Shown here: positions 1-10,577 of the stretch, one piece after another
How the letters are laid out: every line of letters starts with the position of its first letter
How positions within the stretch are numbered: position 1 is the first letter of the stretch
Source: Dryococelus australis
Taxonomy: Eukaryota > Arthropoda > Insecta > Phasmatodea > Phasmatidae
Assembly (NCBI GenBank): GCA_029891345.1
Contig: CM057009.1
Span: 212,034,709 to 212,098,708, forward strand
DNA length: 64,000 nt
Reading direction: 5' to 3'
The notes under the pieces: model-generated
Told to the model about the DNA's origin: nothing
Database searches by the model: none
The model's input: only the letters and a program-made list of their open reading frames with translations
Position numbers and translations under genes: made by a program

Positions 1-247
1 TACAGGGCAAATGTATTTAATGTTATTATGTTGATAAATTGTTTGCAGCTTTCCATTTAACGTGTATAGTAGATATTATGCATGATATTCAATACTAATT
101 TAAAATATAGATATAAATGGAATAAATTTATTTTTCGCTAAAATGGATACAAACTGATTAATTTAATTGCACAAAGAAATATTGAATAACAATGTTGGAT
201 TTACAAACTTTGTGTGGTATTTCAAGAAAAAAATTTATTTCCACTAG

Positions 248-425
248 GTCAAATGGTACAAAGACAAACGGGAACTGACTAAATACGATTATAACATGAC
301 CCACGCAGATGGTGTAGTTACCATGGAAATTGTTGACTGCAAGCCTGAAGACTCAGGAAAGTATAGTTGTGTAGCAACAAACATTCATGGCACAGATGAA
401 ACTAGCTGTGTCGTAATCGTAGAAG
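248..425 (+). CDS. Strn-Mlck: Strn-Mlck-like exon: C-terminal half of an I-set Ig domain
   Basis: This internal exon starts after a pyrimidine-rich tract ending CACTAG and ends at a GTAAG donor. It opens in phase 0 with VKWYKDKRELTKY, the C-strand Trp of an Ig domain. It continues to the F-strand motif DSGKYSCVATN and ends in VVIVEG. One base (g) is left over and completes an Asp codon with the next exon. The first half of the domain, with its B-strand Cys, must lie upstream of the window. The D-x-G-x-Y-x-C pattern is typical of titin/MLCK-family intracellular Ig domains. The wording looks most like insect stretchin-Mlck, a muscle protein; that family call rests on recognition, not on a search. 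Confidence 0.9.
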
Positions 426-3342
426 GTAAGTGGGTTATTTTAACAGCCTATATAAATATCCGTGATTTGAAGTAGTGTTTATTACAGATGAATAACTTTG
501 TTTCATGTATTCAAAATCGAACGATAAGTAATGTTGGTAAATGTGTTCCTATTCTTCCATGAATTTATTTTTAATTTAAATATTTTCCATGAAGGTATCT
601 TTTCTCATTTTTATAAGTTGAATATAAATGCTGTTGTAATGCTGTAATTTATAAAAGTCATATGACTGCATACGGTATTTCGACGATATATCTATGCATG
701 TAGAAGTAGCAGTTGATGTGTGCGTAGTTAGCCCGAAGTAAGCCTTCAATATAACTACCTTAATAAATTGAGTTACTGTAGTACATTAGAAAATTACCCT
801 ACGAGTTGGGGTTTCATTTCTTGTTTACTTTGAACGAAACTATAAATTGCCATATATTTATAAAATACAACAATTATTTAGAAGAAAGTGTAATAGACGT
901 TCTAAAAATTACCATTTCAAGAGAAAAAAAATAGTTTTTACCCTGAACACTGTCTATTTAGTACGGGAAAAATTAGTTTTAATAAAACATTTAAAATCAT
1001 TAAATTATATGTTTGTAATAATTATTTATCTTTGCTGAGAGGCTTATTTTTCTTTGACGCGGGCCAGGAAAGAGGCTGAGGCATGTGCTTGTTAACTGCC
1101 ATGCTGAAACCTCATCTCATGACGAATTCAATTCTAGTCAGCTTTCTTCTATAGCTGTCAAGAAAATTGAACGGAAACCTAGAACGAAGTACCCAACAAT
1201 CTATTCAAAAGAGCTCAGGAAATGGCAGCTGTCACATTGGCGGCGAACTACTGAGATACTCCATGGAGAGTGGTGTAATGATTTTCTTCAGCTTAAAAAG
1301 AACTGATTTGAAAAATGGTTATTTCATCATTGAATGACTTAGCTTCATCGCTGAACAGAAATATGTCTAGGATCGAAGGTTCCCCTACACACCATTGCAA
1401 GTACCAGCGAAAGGATTAAAATTGTAACGTAAATAGTGCTGGAGTCTCTCGTAATATCAGTAAGGACGGCAGACCCTATGACATATGCAATATCTCAGTT
1501 ACTCGTTATCGAGTTTCCTTCAGAGCTATGGAGCTTTTCTTTCCAAATCAGTTACTCTGTTGCGGAGGAATTTCTAGGTAATACAGTTGATGCATACAGT
1601 GAACGTATATATTTGCCTTAGTAGCGAAATTTTTCTGGAAATGATGGCCTGACAAGGAGTTCGAAGATCCGCAAAAAGCCCTTCGTAAAGCTACTATGCA
1701 GCTTAACTATTATATCAAACTTCACCGCAAATTAAATTTCATTTCACTCAAAATAAAATATTGCTTTAAGACGTTTAGGACTCGTAGTTAAAAGTAAATT
1801 ACATGGAAGTGCAATGATATTCACCGCATGATACAGGCTGAAAATGAATCATCACACAATGGGTATGAGTTTAAAGACGACGTTAGACGAAGCCTGCTGC
1901 CGCACATGCTTCTGCACAAGTTTTTATTAAGCCTGGTGAGCTGGCATTGAAATACTTTGCATGACAGTATCTGACGTACTAGTATGAAGCACACTGAGTG
2001 CGTGTCCACATGAGCTTACAGTTTGCAGTAAATATGGGTCACACTGGTTCATCTGATAGCCAGACATTTGGTCTTTAAAATATAGAAAGTATTGGTATTA
2101 CTTCATTACTGTTGGCAATTAAAACAGTTTAATGGCCCCTGATGTATAAACGACTTGCGAAAATAACACAAAATCACCAGAAAATTGTTTCAAGTGATTT
2201 ATATCAGTTCGTATAAAGTAATTATTTCTTAATTGTATGATCCGCATTAAAAACGAGTGGCATAGAGGTTTAAATTCACAGCCAGAAATAAGTAAGCTGC
2301 TGGTATAGGCTTATAGACCAGTACCCTATCACTGAGCTACAAGAAAATAATAACGTGCAAAGCACAAATAAATTAAACACACACACCTGTAAATTTTATT
2401 TATTCATTTCTTGTCGCATATATAGTGTTTTGATTGTAAAATATTCCTCCAAACAAATCTTAAATGCTATATTTGTCTTTAATTTATGTACCATATTTTA
2501 AAATAATTGGAATTAATTTCTACTACGTGCACGTATAATATAATAAGAGGGCGTATTTTTCGGTTCATAAATAATTTGTTTCAAGTGACGGCTACAGGGA
2601 GAGACCTATGCTCTGAAACTGCACTGTGATTGGCCAAGCACAATAGCTGGTACGGGACCTGAAACAGAAAATATAGACTTGGTTCTATCCCAAAAGCCTG
2701 GTATGAAATACGGCTGTACGAAGTGACGAATGACAAGATGGCTGTTGTACTAGCTCGTATAGCAGCTACTATGGAAGACTTTATATAAGCTTGGGCAAAA
2801 TCTGTTATCGTGTAATATGTTTATGAGCGTGAAGTAGTTCTAAATGGGTTAAGAGTGTTGTAACAAGTAAATGCTGGGATTCTCGAAACTGTTTTCTTAG
2901 CAAGCCTTGATCCATTTTGATCATCCTTCAATATATGTGGGTATTATATAATTTGTGCATTACGCAGTAAAAGATACACTATTTTCTGGCGATAAGCGGT
3001 TGTAGCATCAAATAGGAACTTCAGTTATCGATAAAGATATGAATAGTTATTAATGTTTGGCATCTTGTTAAATTACAATTTATATAATATTTTTTTCAAG
3101 TTATTTTCAGTTCTGATTATTATTGGTTAATCAATATAAGCGTCTATTACATTAGTGATAAATGAGCCATGAATTTTGATGTGGATAAAAATACTGACCA
3201 AAGACGCACTTAACATATGTTTTAATTAGTTCTGAATAATTACCAACGTTTTGAAATAAAATGTAAAATGTTGTTTCTGTGAATTGTTCCATTTAATTCA
3301 CTTCACATTTGCAAGCAACGTAAACACACAAATCTTATATAA

Positions 3343-3727
3343 AGGATGATTCTCAATGAGACCGAAAAACTTTGGGAGGTGATTCTTCATGAAAAAGTAA
3401 AAGGAAAACATAAGTGACACTTTATACCTAAACCGAATATTAAGGGAGATATGAGCCCTTAAAAAAAAGTGATTTTAAGCCGTATTTGTGCAAAATATCG
3501 ACTCTTACGTTAATGAATCCTATGACATATAATAATGCTCCGAGAGTTATCATTGTATTTTACTTCGCTACCGATATTTTCCACAAATATGGTTTAAAAC
3601 CTCGTTTTTTAAGGGATCATGCCTCCCCTAATATTCGGTTTAGGTACAAAGTGTCACACATATTTTCCTTTTACTTTTTTGTGAATAATCACTTCCGAAA
3701 TTTGTCGGTCTAATTGAGAATCATCCT
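3343..3727. repeat. Foldback element, about 385 bp
   Basis: The left arm begins AGGATGATTCTCAATGAGAC and the right arm is its reverse complement, ending ATCATCCT. The arms match with scattered differences for about 150-170 bp, including the inner stretches CCTAAACCGAATATTA and GTGACACTTT. Only a short loop separates them. No transposase remains, so this looks like a non-autonomous foldback/MITE copy. No clear target-site duplication was found, so the ends may be off by a few bases. Confidence 0.8.
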
Positions 3728-4015
3728 GTGTACTGCTGATACTGATCCTCCAGTTTATTCTATGTCTTTACATTTTATTTTTGAATAATTTATGTAATGT
3801 GTAACTTTAATAGTTATTCCACGAAGTGAATCATACTGAGTATTATTTTTGTATGCAAGTTTTATAAGTATATCTTCTTTCTCTGTAGGACTATTAACAT
3901 TCTTGAAATATTGCAACTTTATCTTCGCTATGCAATTTTTAACATAAGTAGAAGTCTTTATATTAGTAGTAGCATTTTGTAGAAAAAATGTACCTACTCC
4001 GATCAATATAGGGAA

Positions 4016-4490
4016 TGGGGCATAAGTCAAGGCAATTATTAAATTTCGTGACGAACTGTTTTCGGTGCACGTAATAGTATGTGTCGCGAGGAAGGCAGGT
4101 GGTCCTAGTGCGCGTTGACAATGTCAAATGGCGCAGGGTTGTTCTGTACGAGCGCAGAGAGCAATGTGAAATCATTGTCCAGTGACCGCCGTGCCAGATG
4201 GATGCAACCCGTGTTGAGCAGCGCTCGTACATAAAAATAGCCGTTCTCCGTGGGAGAACTGCCAGAGAATGTCACAGGGAATTGGTAGAAGCTGTTGGGA
4301 ATAATGCCCTGCCATATCGGACAGTCACGAGGTGGGTAGGAGCGTTTCAATGAGGACATTACAGTTGTTGGCGTGTTATTTATTGTCCATACACGAAGTG
4401 CTTACCTTGTCCTGTCATGTGTCTATTTCACATTATCCACACGCGCCAGTATTCTCACACTAAAACATATTTGCCATGACTTATGCCCCA
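4016..4490 (+). mobile_element. Internally deleted mariner element with TIRs
   Basis: The left end TGGGGCATAAGTCA-GGCAA and the right end are inverted copies of each other over about 22 bp with one mismatch. The 475-bp span contains the start of a transposase reading frame (4198-4353) and then unrelated or deleted sequence, far short of the usual 1.3 kb for mariner. It is a non-autonomous deletion derivative. The TIR resembles the inner part of the TIR at 7550-8250 (ATAAGTCATGGCAAATATTG), so the two are related. Confidence 0.75.
4198..4353 (+). pseudogene. Mariner transposase, N-terminal fragment
   Basis: Fifty-one codons from ATG read MDATRVEQRSYIKIAVLRGR and continue with RTARECHRELVEA, NNALPYRTVTRWVGAF and a stop. 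This matches the N-terminal helix-turn-helix DNA-binding region of mariner transposases, the kind often annotated as SETMAR-like in arthropods. The catalytic domain is absent. An ATG lies at the expected start and the fragment is open, but it ends after about one seventh of a normal transposase. A shorter opposite-strand frame here is only a shadow. Confidence 0.7.
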
Positions 4491-5260
4491 ACCTTTTATC
4501 AACGTAGTGTCACATTCCATGCAGTCTTGCTCTCTTTGCTTGAGTACAATTCACTAATTATTAGTATTTTTATAACTCTAAGTAAAAGCTGTTTAGTCTT
4601 GAATATTAGAGTAGTATATTCTTCTCTTATTTTAAGCTATTGTTATTCTCTTATATTCTTTCGTTCATAGGCTTTGGGGCCACTCCTGAACAAGCTGACT
4701 TAGCTAATAAATTGATGCATTCTGGAGGTAACCTGCTAGTAATATGATATGAAGTATCTTGCTTTTGATGTAGATTTTATGGCCTCTTTTGTGTAAACAT
4801 CCACTAACATCAGGGTAACACTAATATTTCTGCATAAATTAATCGATAAAATAAACTGTATGGTGTGTTTTTAATGAACCTGCATATTGACTGCTTGTGT
4901 GCGAGTGTTGCTTTCGACAGGTAAACGCATTGGTACGCAATAGAATATAAGAATAACTCTCCTTGCATTTCATAACCTACATGATATGTCATATGAAGAA
5001 TATATGGACTAATTATACCTTGCTGTTTTTAAAAGTACTTGAATTGGATCATTGTTTTTACATTAGTAAAATATTTGGTGCAGTGACTAAAGTACACTTT
5101 TGAACATAAAAAAACCTACTATATATTCAGGTAATAAAAACCTTATATTGCTATTTAAAGCAAATTTCTCTTCGTAACCGAACAGAAAATTATTGATTTC
5201 TAAATTATTCAACTGTCCTAGTTGCATATAATAATATTACTTTTTTTTAAACGTAAACCT

Positions 5261-5266
5261 TATATA

Positions 5267-5325
<59 letters not shown>
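5261..5325. repeat. (TA)n microsatellite
   Basis: About 65 bases of almost pure TA dinucleotides, broken once by TG near the left end. It lies inside intron 1. Confidence 0.97.
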
Positions 5326-5327
<2 letters not shown>

Positions 5328-7549
5328 ACAAATATAGTTTAATTTTTTATATATTCTCTAAGGCATGATCTAAAAATTACAGGTTTTTGAACGAGGAGAA
5401 ACTTGTTGGTAAATATAGCAGTCCTTATTTAGTTATCATCCATTTCATAAAGTAATACTTCAGTCAAGTATTTCCCTTTTTAAATTAACTGTAATAATTG
5501 TTCTAACTTATAATACTTAAAACAAATCAACTCTTGTCATTCCTTCGCGCACCTACCCTACAATAAGAGCTATAAAAAAGGCAACGAGTATGAATACTGA
5601 GTAATACGTCATTTTAGAAACACAGTTATATTATTTCATACACATGAGAATGTCACACCAACACAAAATTGCAGCAAAAAATTAACAGACTGCTCGATTT
5701 CATTAAAAAAATGAATATATGTCACTTACATTCCTTCAACAGGCAAGTGTGAAGGGATTACGAACCATGTCAGAAGGCCACACATTCTTACATCCATCCT
5801 TGTCATAGCGCACATAAATGACGCATTATGCAGAGGAACGGTAAACATAAAAATGCATTATCTTACCTATTCTGAAACAAGTTCAGAAAATATGATTTCA
5901 AAGATCTTCAATAAAAAAAATCACTGAGCAAAGGTACTTTAGTGACATGACGGAAGTATAATTCTGAATTAGATATATAAACTCGTCTTTTAGAAAATGT
6001 ACTAAATACTGGAAGAAAATTGTTGTATGACTTTCCCAATACTGATTTTCATTTTAAACTGACACTGATGAAAGGAATTAAAAGTGCAATAAAATGATGA
6101 TCACTATAATTCTCTCAGTCAAGGTTAGGATGAATGTTAATATCAAAAAAAGACATCAAACGATAGTCTATATTAAACAATTCTCGATATCAGTAATTTT
6201 TCTACTAAATTCTTCCAGTCACTACTTTGTCTCAGTAGAATGCCAGGGAGATCCCGAACACTTTAACGTCGCGACGTACTCGTAATTAGCTGGTTCATCG
6301 CTGTGAGTAGGTATTCCAGGCTTCTACTGATTTTTGTGTGCATACAGTCCATCGTTCTGAACATTTGGCGCCTCAGTAACAGAGTCACAGATCTATAGTG
6401 CCGCTTACTCACTAGAAAAACGAAAGTGTGAAGTTCGCGGATTTAGTTCTCTAAAACAGTGATGTCCGGAAATATCTCAGAGGAGACAGATTATTTGTAT
6501 TTACGGCGATAAACTCGTGTTAGTTGACGGGCAGAATAACGAAACTGGATTCATGATATATTCTTTTACCTCTTCCTGGTTATACGTCTGCCCTGTCCTG
6601 TTCATCTGGAATAGACTTTACTGTCTTTCGCACCTCAATGTGCCAAAATGTCATTGCAAAAACCTCAGACTTTTATTCTGAGAGCCCTGACGAAATATCA
6701 GAGAGACGGTATACATTTTTCACAGACAATAAGAGATTTCCCAACATCTTTTTGGATTCCAGACAGTATCCTTTTGGTTATTTTGTGTAGTTCAAGCCAT
6801 AATTATCCTTATTGAATTTGTCTGGCGATAGGAACAGACTCTAATTCCCGAAAAGTCGCTACTGATTAGTCAAGGAAAATCCGTGTCCTTAGGTTTTTTT
6901 TTTTTTTCGTTTTGTTGTCAAGTTTCCTTTGTATACACCCATCAAAAAATTGTTGCACCATCCTTAGTAGAGTAAGCATGAAGGATGTTCGCTGTGACAG
7001 GAGGCGCATTAACAAATTAATTCAAGTCTGCGTGTTATTTTGTTTAAACAGTGTGTATTTTCATATCGCATTTTCTCTTGGGCCACGAGCAACTTAATAA
7101 CTCAGAAATCCCGACAATGCGAAACTTTTTTTGTTTTGTGTATAGGCTATTTTCACCCCGAAGCTTTTATGCGTTTCGTTCTTTCTGCTGCACAGAACAT
7201 TTTTTTTCGTGTTACTTTATAAACTGTCAAATAACTTTTGAAAGCAGCCAATATTCGCTTGCTTTCAGTGCATATTTTAAATGTTATTCTCAGGGTTTTC
7301 TGTGACAACGTATGTTTGTAACGGTGTAAGTCACCAGTGATTTTTTATTTAATTGTTAACCACATTTATAAAAATCACTCAGTGAAAATGTTATCCTCCC
7401 TCATTTCTTAGGTGCAGTACTTCAATACGATGCAGTATTTACACGATGACAGAACTATTTAGCCAAAAGAAACAAAAAATATTTTTTTTGGTCCCAAAAG
7501 CACCAGATGTGTAACTAATAGGATTTCAGCCGTTCCCCTTTTGTTACTA

Positions 7550-8250
7550 CGAGTGCTGATTCAGAAGTCATGGCAAATATTGTTTAGCTACCGAATATGA
7601 CCCAACACAGGAAATGTGCTACGTATAGTTGAAAGTGTATTACAAGTAATTTGTAAAGGTGATACCACATGGGGTATGGATGCAGGAATGTTCAGCAAGG
7701 AACAAATATAAACATGGCTGCGTGAAATTACCGTTTAATTGATGTATTTTCGTACAAACCATATACACTCATTTGAACGGGTACGTATCGTACGTATACA
7801 AGCTGTTTAACATCATTAACGTGGTCTCCGTGGTTGTCTACGGTTCGTTTCCACCGATGAGGCAGACGGGAAATACCATCGGCTGCATGAAATCCATTAA
7901 TGTGTGCCAATTCTCGTCGAAATTCTGTGAATATGTCTGCTGCATTGCTGGCAAGGAACCGTGGGAAACATTGGAGACTACTTTGAAGCATGTTAAACAG
8001 CTCGTACACGCACGATACGTACCCGTTCGCATGAGTGTATACAGTTTGTACAAGAATATATCAATTACACGGTGATTTCAAGCAGCCATGTTAGTCTTTG
8101 TTCTTTGCCGGACATTCCTGTATCCATATCTCATGTGGTGTCACCTTTAAAACGTACTTGTACACTTTCAACTTAACGTAGTAAATTTCCTGTGTTGGGT
8201 CATTTTCAGGAGATAAACAATAAATGCCATGACTTATGAATCAGCCCTCG
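7550..8250. mobile_element. Mariner-derived long-inverted-repeat element, TA-flanked
   Basis: The span begins CGAGTGCTGATTCA and ends TGAATCAGCCCTCG, with TA dinucleotides directly outside both ends (7548-7549 and 8251-8252), as expected for Tc1/mariner insertion. The inverted arms are about 260 bp each with high identity, for example ACCCAACACAGGAAAT and GAACGGGTACGTATCGT in both. The terminal GCTGATTCATAAGTCATGGCA resembles mariner TIRs. A minus-strand frame through the centre contains GISRLPHRWKRTVDNHGDHV, similar to the C-terminal tail of mariner transposases, so it is probably a rearranged fragment of an autonomous parent. Confidence 0.85.
7806..8009 (-). pseudogene. Mariner transposase C-terminal scrap
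   Basis: The minus strand encodes FTEFRRELAHINGFHAADG followed by a G-I-x-R-L-P-x-R-W...G-D-H-V pattern. This pattern recalls the last 30 or so residues of mariner-type transposases. No D-D-D/E catalytic residues are present. It sits between the inverted arms of the element at 7550-8250. The identification rests on a short motif, so it is tentative. Confidence 0.4.
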
Positions 8251-8838
8251 TAAATGCCTGAACTTACGAGATATGTTCTCCTCTAATTTCTGGTATACAG
8301 GTGGCAAATTTACCATCCCTGTATCGTGATGAACATTTAACACTAGTTGGTCTGTAATGTTCGTCTGGCATACATATGATATTTGAAACTACCACATTAT
8401 GCACAGCAAGTATCAGGTTTCGTTAGTCCCGATTAATTAGTTTCTTGGGGTTACTATACAATTGTTTTGGGCTGATGCTTACATGAGGTTTTCACTTGAC
8501 AATAAAATCACTATCAGTGAAATGAGACACGTCTCAATACTTCGAAATCTTTCTCCATTATTGCCTTAAATTATGGCCCCAATTATCGTGCTCTTTTCGA
8601 CAGAACACAAATATTTATATTTACTATTTATAACACCAAACACATGTATTTTGTTCACATGTTTGTGTCTTCACTTACATAGCTTCCCACTAAGCAAGTA
8701 ATCTTGGTGCACACTGGTGACGATTGATATTTTGGTAACAAAGTGTGTTTGTTGAGATTTTATTAACATGTTAATAACATACAGTGAAAATATATTTGAC
8801 ATGCATGTTGGTATTTATGCAATGTGCGTTATATTCTA

Positions 8839-10045
8839 CACTCATGAGAAGTTGAATTAGAGAAACTGCCTAGTAGGGTGTAACACCCGTTTTGTCCTTA
8901 TGATGGTGGCGATGCGGCGTGGCATCGACTCCACAAGCCACCGGAAGTGGCTGATAGTCATATTGATCCATGAACGCTGCACAGCCTCCCATAATTCACG
9001 GATATCGGTCGGAGCAACGTCCTCAGCGTTCATATCTCTCTCGACAGCATGCCAGATGTGTTCGATAGAATTGAGATCGGGTGACCTCGGAGGCCAAGAA
9101 AGTAACCTCAAGTCGATGGAGTGTTCATCCAACCACTCGGTCACAAGTCGGGAACGATGGGCTGGTGAATTGTCTTGCTGTAGGTACAGTTCTTCAGCAG
9201 TTTCCTTTAAGCGCCAAAATGTGTGCACATGATCGGCCAGCAGGTCCATGTATCGTCCGCGAATGAGGGACGATGGTACATGCATCAGGGGACCCATTTA
9301 ATGCCATGTAAACAGTCCCCATACTAAGATAAACACCACCATCTGTATACTCTGCTGACACAAGGGTCCGTTATTTCATTAGTTTAGCGATGCATTTGTA
9401 CCATGCCATCGACATGTACCAACGTGTACATAAAATCATCCATACGGTAATTTTGACTGTTTTTCGAGGGTCCAAAGGCAGTGTTATCGCTCCCAGTTTA
9501 ATCGTTGAGCCTTGTGATGTGTGGTGAGCATAGGTAACCCAGTTGTGTGGAGGCTTCTTTACCCCACAGCGAGGAGATGGTTATAGATTATATGGCTAAT
9601 TACAGGTTGTTGTGGTCCATAATTAAATTGGTAAGCGATCTGCATCACTGTGGACTGTTTATTAACTGTAACAACAAAGCTAGCCGATGGCGATCCCTGT
9701 CATTGATACGTTGTACGCCAGGCATTTGCTCCTGGCGGAGGTAGTTTGACCCAACTCCAAGATATTACCGTACACTTTTAACGCTATTGCCTGTGGAAAT
9801 CCCAGCACCTGTGTGACGTTAGAAATGGAGTGTCACACACGACTGGCCGTAACAATTTTGCTACTACCAAATGCACTGAAATCTTGTTTCTTTCCCATTC
9901 TGTGCTCAACTGTTACTCAGACAGTCAGTATAAGGTCTGAAGACATCCCAGTCGTGCGTGACTGTGCGCTATGCCATCCGATGGGGTCACCACAGCACAA
10001 TTTCTTCAAGATGGAAGGTGTCTCTAAATCAACTGGTCATGAATG
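8839..10045 (-). mobile_element. Near full-length Tc1-like element
   Basis: TIRs of about 29 bp (left CACTCATGAGAAGTTGAATT; right an inverted copy with a few mismatches) enclose 1.2 kb, the normal size for a Tc1 transposon. A TA lies just outside the left end. The transposase runs on the minus strand from an ATG at 9898-9896 to near 8857. It belongs to the DDE transposases that excise and reinsert at TA sites. Confidence 0.85.
8857..9898 (-). pseudogene. Tc1-like transposase, broken N-terminus, intact C-terminal domain
   Basis: The minus strand starts MGKKQDFSAFGSSKIV, the usual Tc1 opening before the helix-turn-helix. The following part carries several stops and frameshifts. The last 146 codons (9297-8857) are open and contain QQDNSPAH (second catalytic Asp), SWPPRSPDLNSIEHIW (catalytic Glu) and a normal C-terminus. 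I count 36 residues between that Asp and Glu, two more than the classic DD34E. This matches the DD36E group known as Incomer. The first catalytic Asp lies in the damaged part. The protein is not functional as it stands. Confidence 0.85.
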
Positions 10046-10577
10046 TTTAGTTTTTCTATATGGTAAAATATAGCTGTTTTATTCTTATTATCTGGAATTG
10101 TGCTTACGATAATACATCAGTTTCTATTACATTTGCAATGACATTCATTCTATTTTCTAAAAAATCAATTTCTTTATACATAAAAAATCAGTATTATATA
10201 ATTATTTAAATGGATTAGAAAATTACTTTTTCCCTGGAAACAAACAAAATAATTTTTTTTTTTTAAGAAATTCGAGGATTCATTTCTAATGCTATTAAAT
10301 ATATTATTTTCTAATTGGATTCTGGTATATGACGACACTCAATTAAAAACTGAGAATTAATTACAATTTCTTTAAAATGCTTTGCAATAGCGCCAATTAA
10401 AATTGTGCAATTTATGATAATGCAGCTATTTATTTATTTGCACTTGGAAGGATAAATTATAAATATCTTATTGATGGAAACTCTTTGAAAAAGTCCCCAT
10501 TTTTGTTCGTGAGTATATCCAAACTAGATCTATTTCGATTCTATATCGGAATACATGCTTACTACTAACGAAATTGT

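Noticed and set aside
1085..1306. 73-codon + strand open frame rich in Lys/Arg and Trp
   Set aside because: No recognisable domain, no splice sites consistent with the host gene's phase, and chance frames of this size are expected here.
6912..7305. Overlapping + strand open frames
   Set aside because: T-rich sequence translating to Phe/Cys-rich peptides in several frames at once; no motif.
8900..9266. + strand open frames of 110 and 61 codons
   Set aside because: Antisense shadows of the conserved Tc1 C-terminal domain at 8857-9297.
9547..10073. Two + strand open frames (65 and 86 codons)
   Set aside because: They lie on the opposite strand of the Tc1 transposase N-terminal relic and have no motif of their own.
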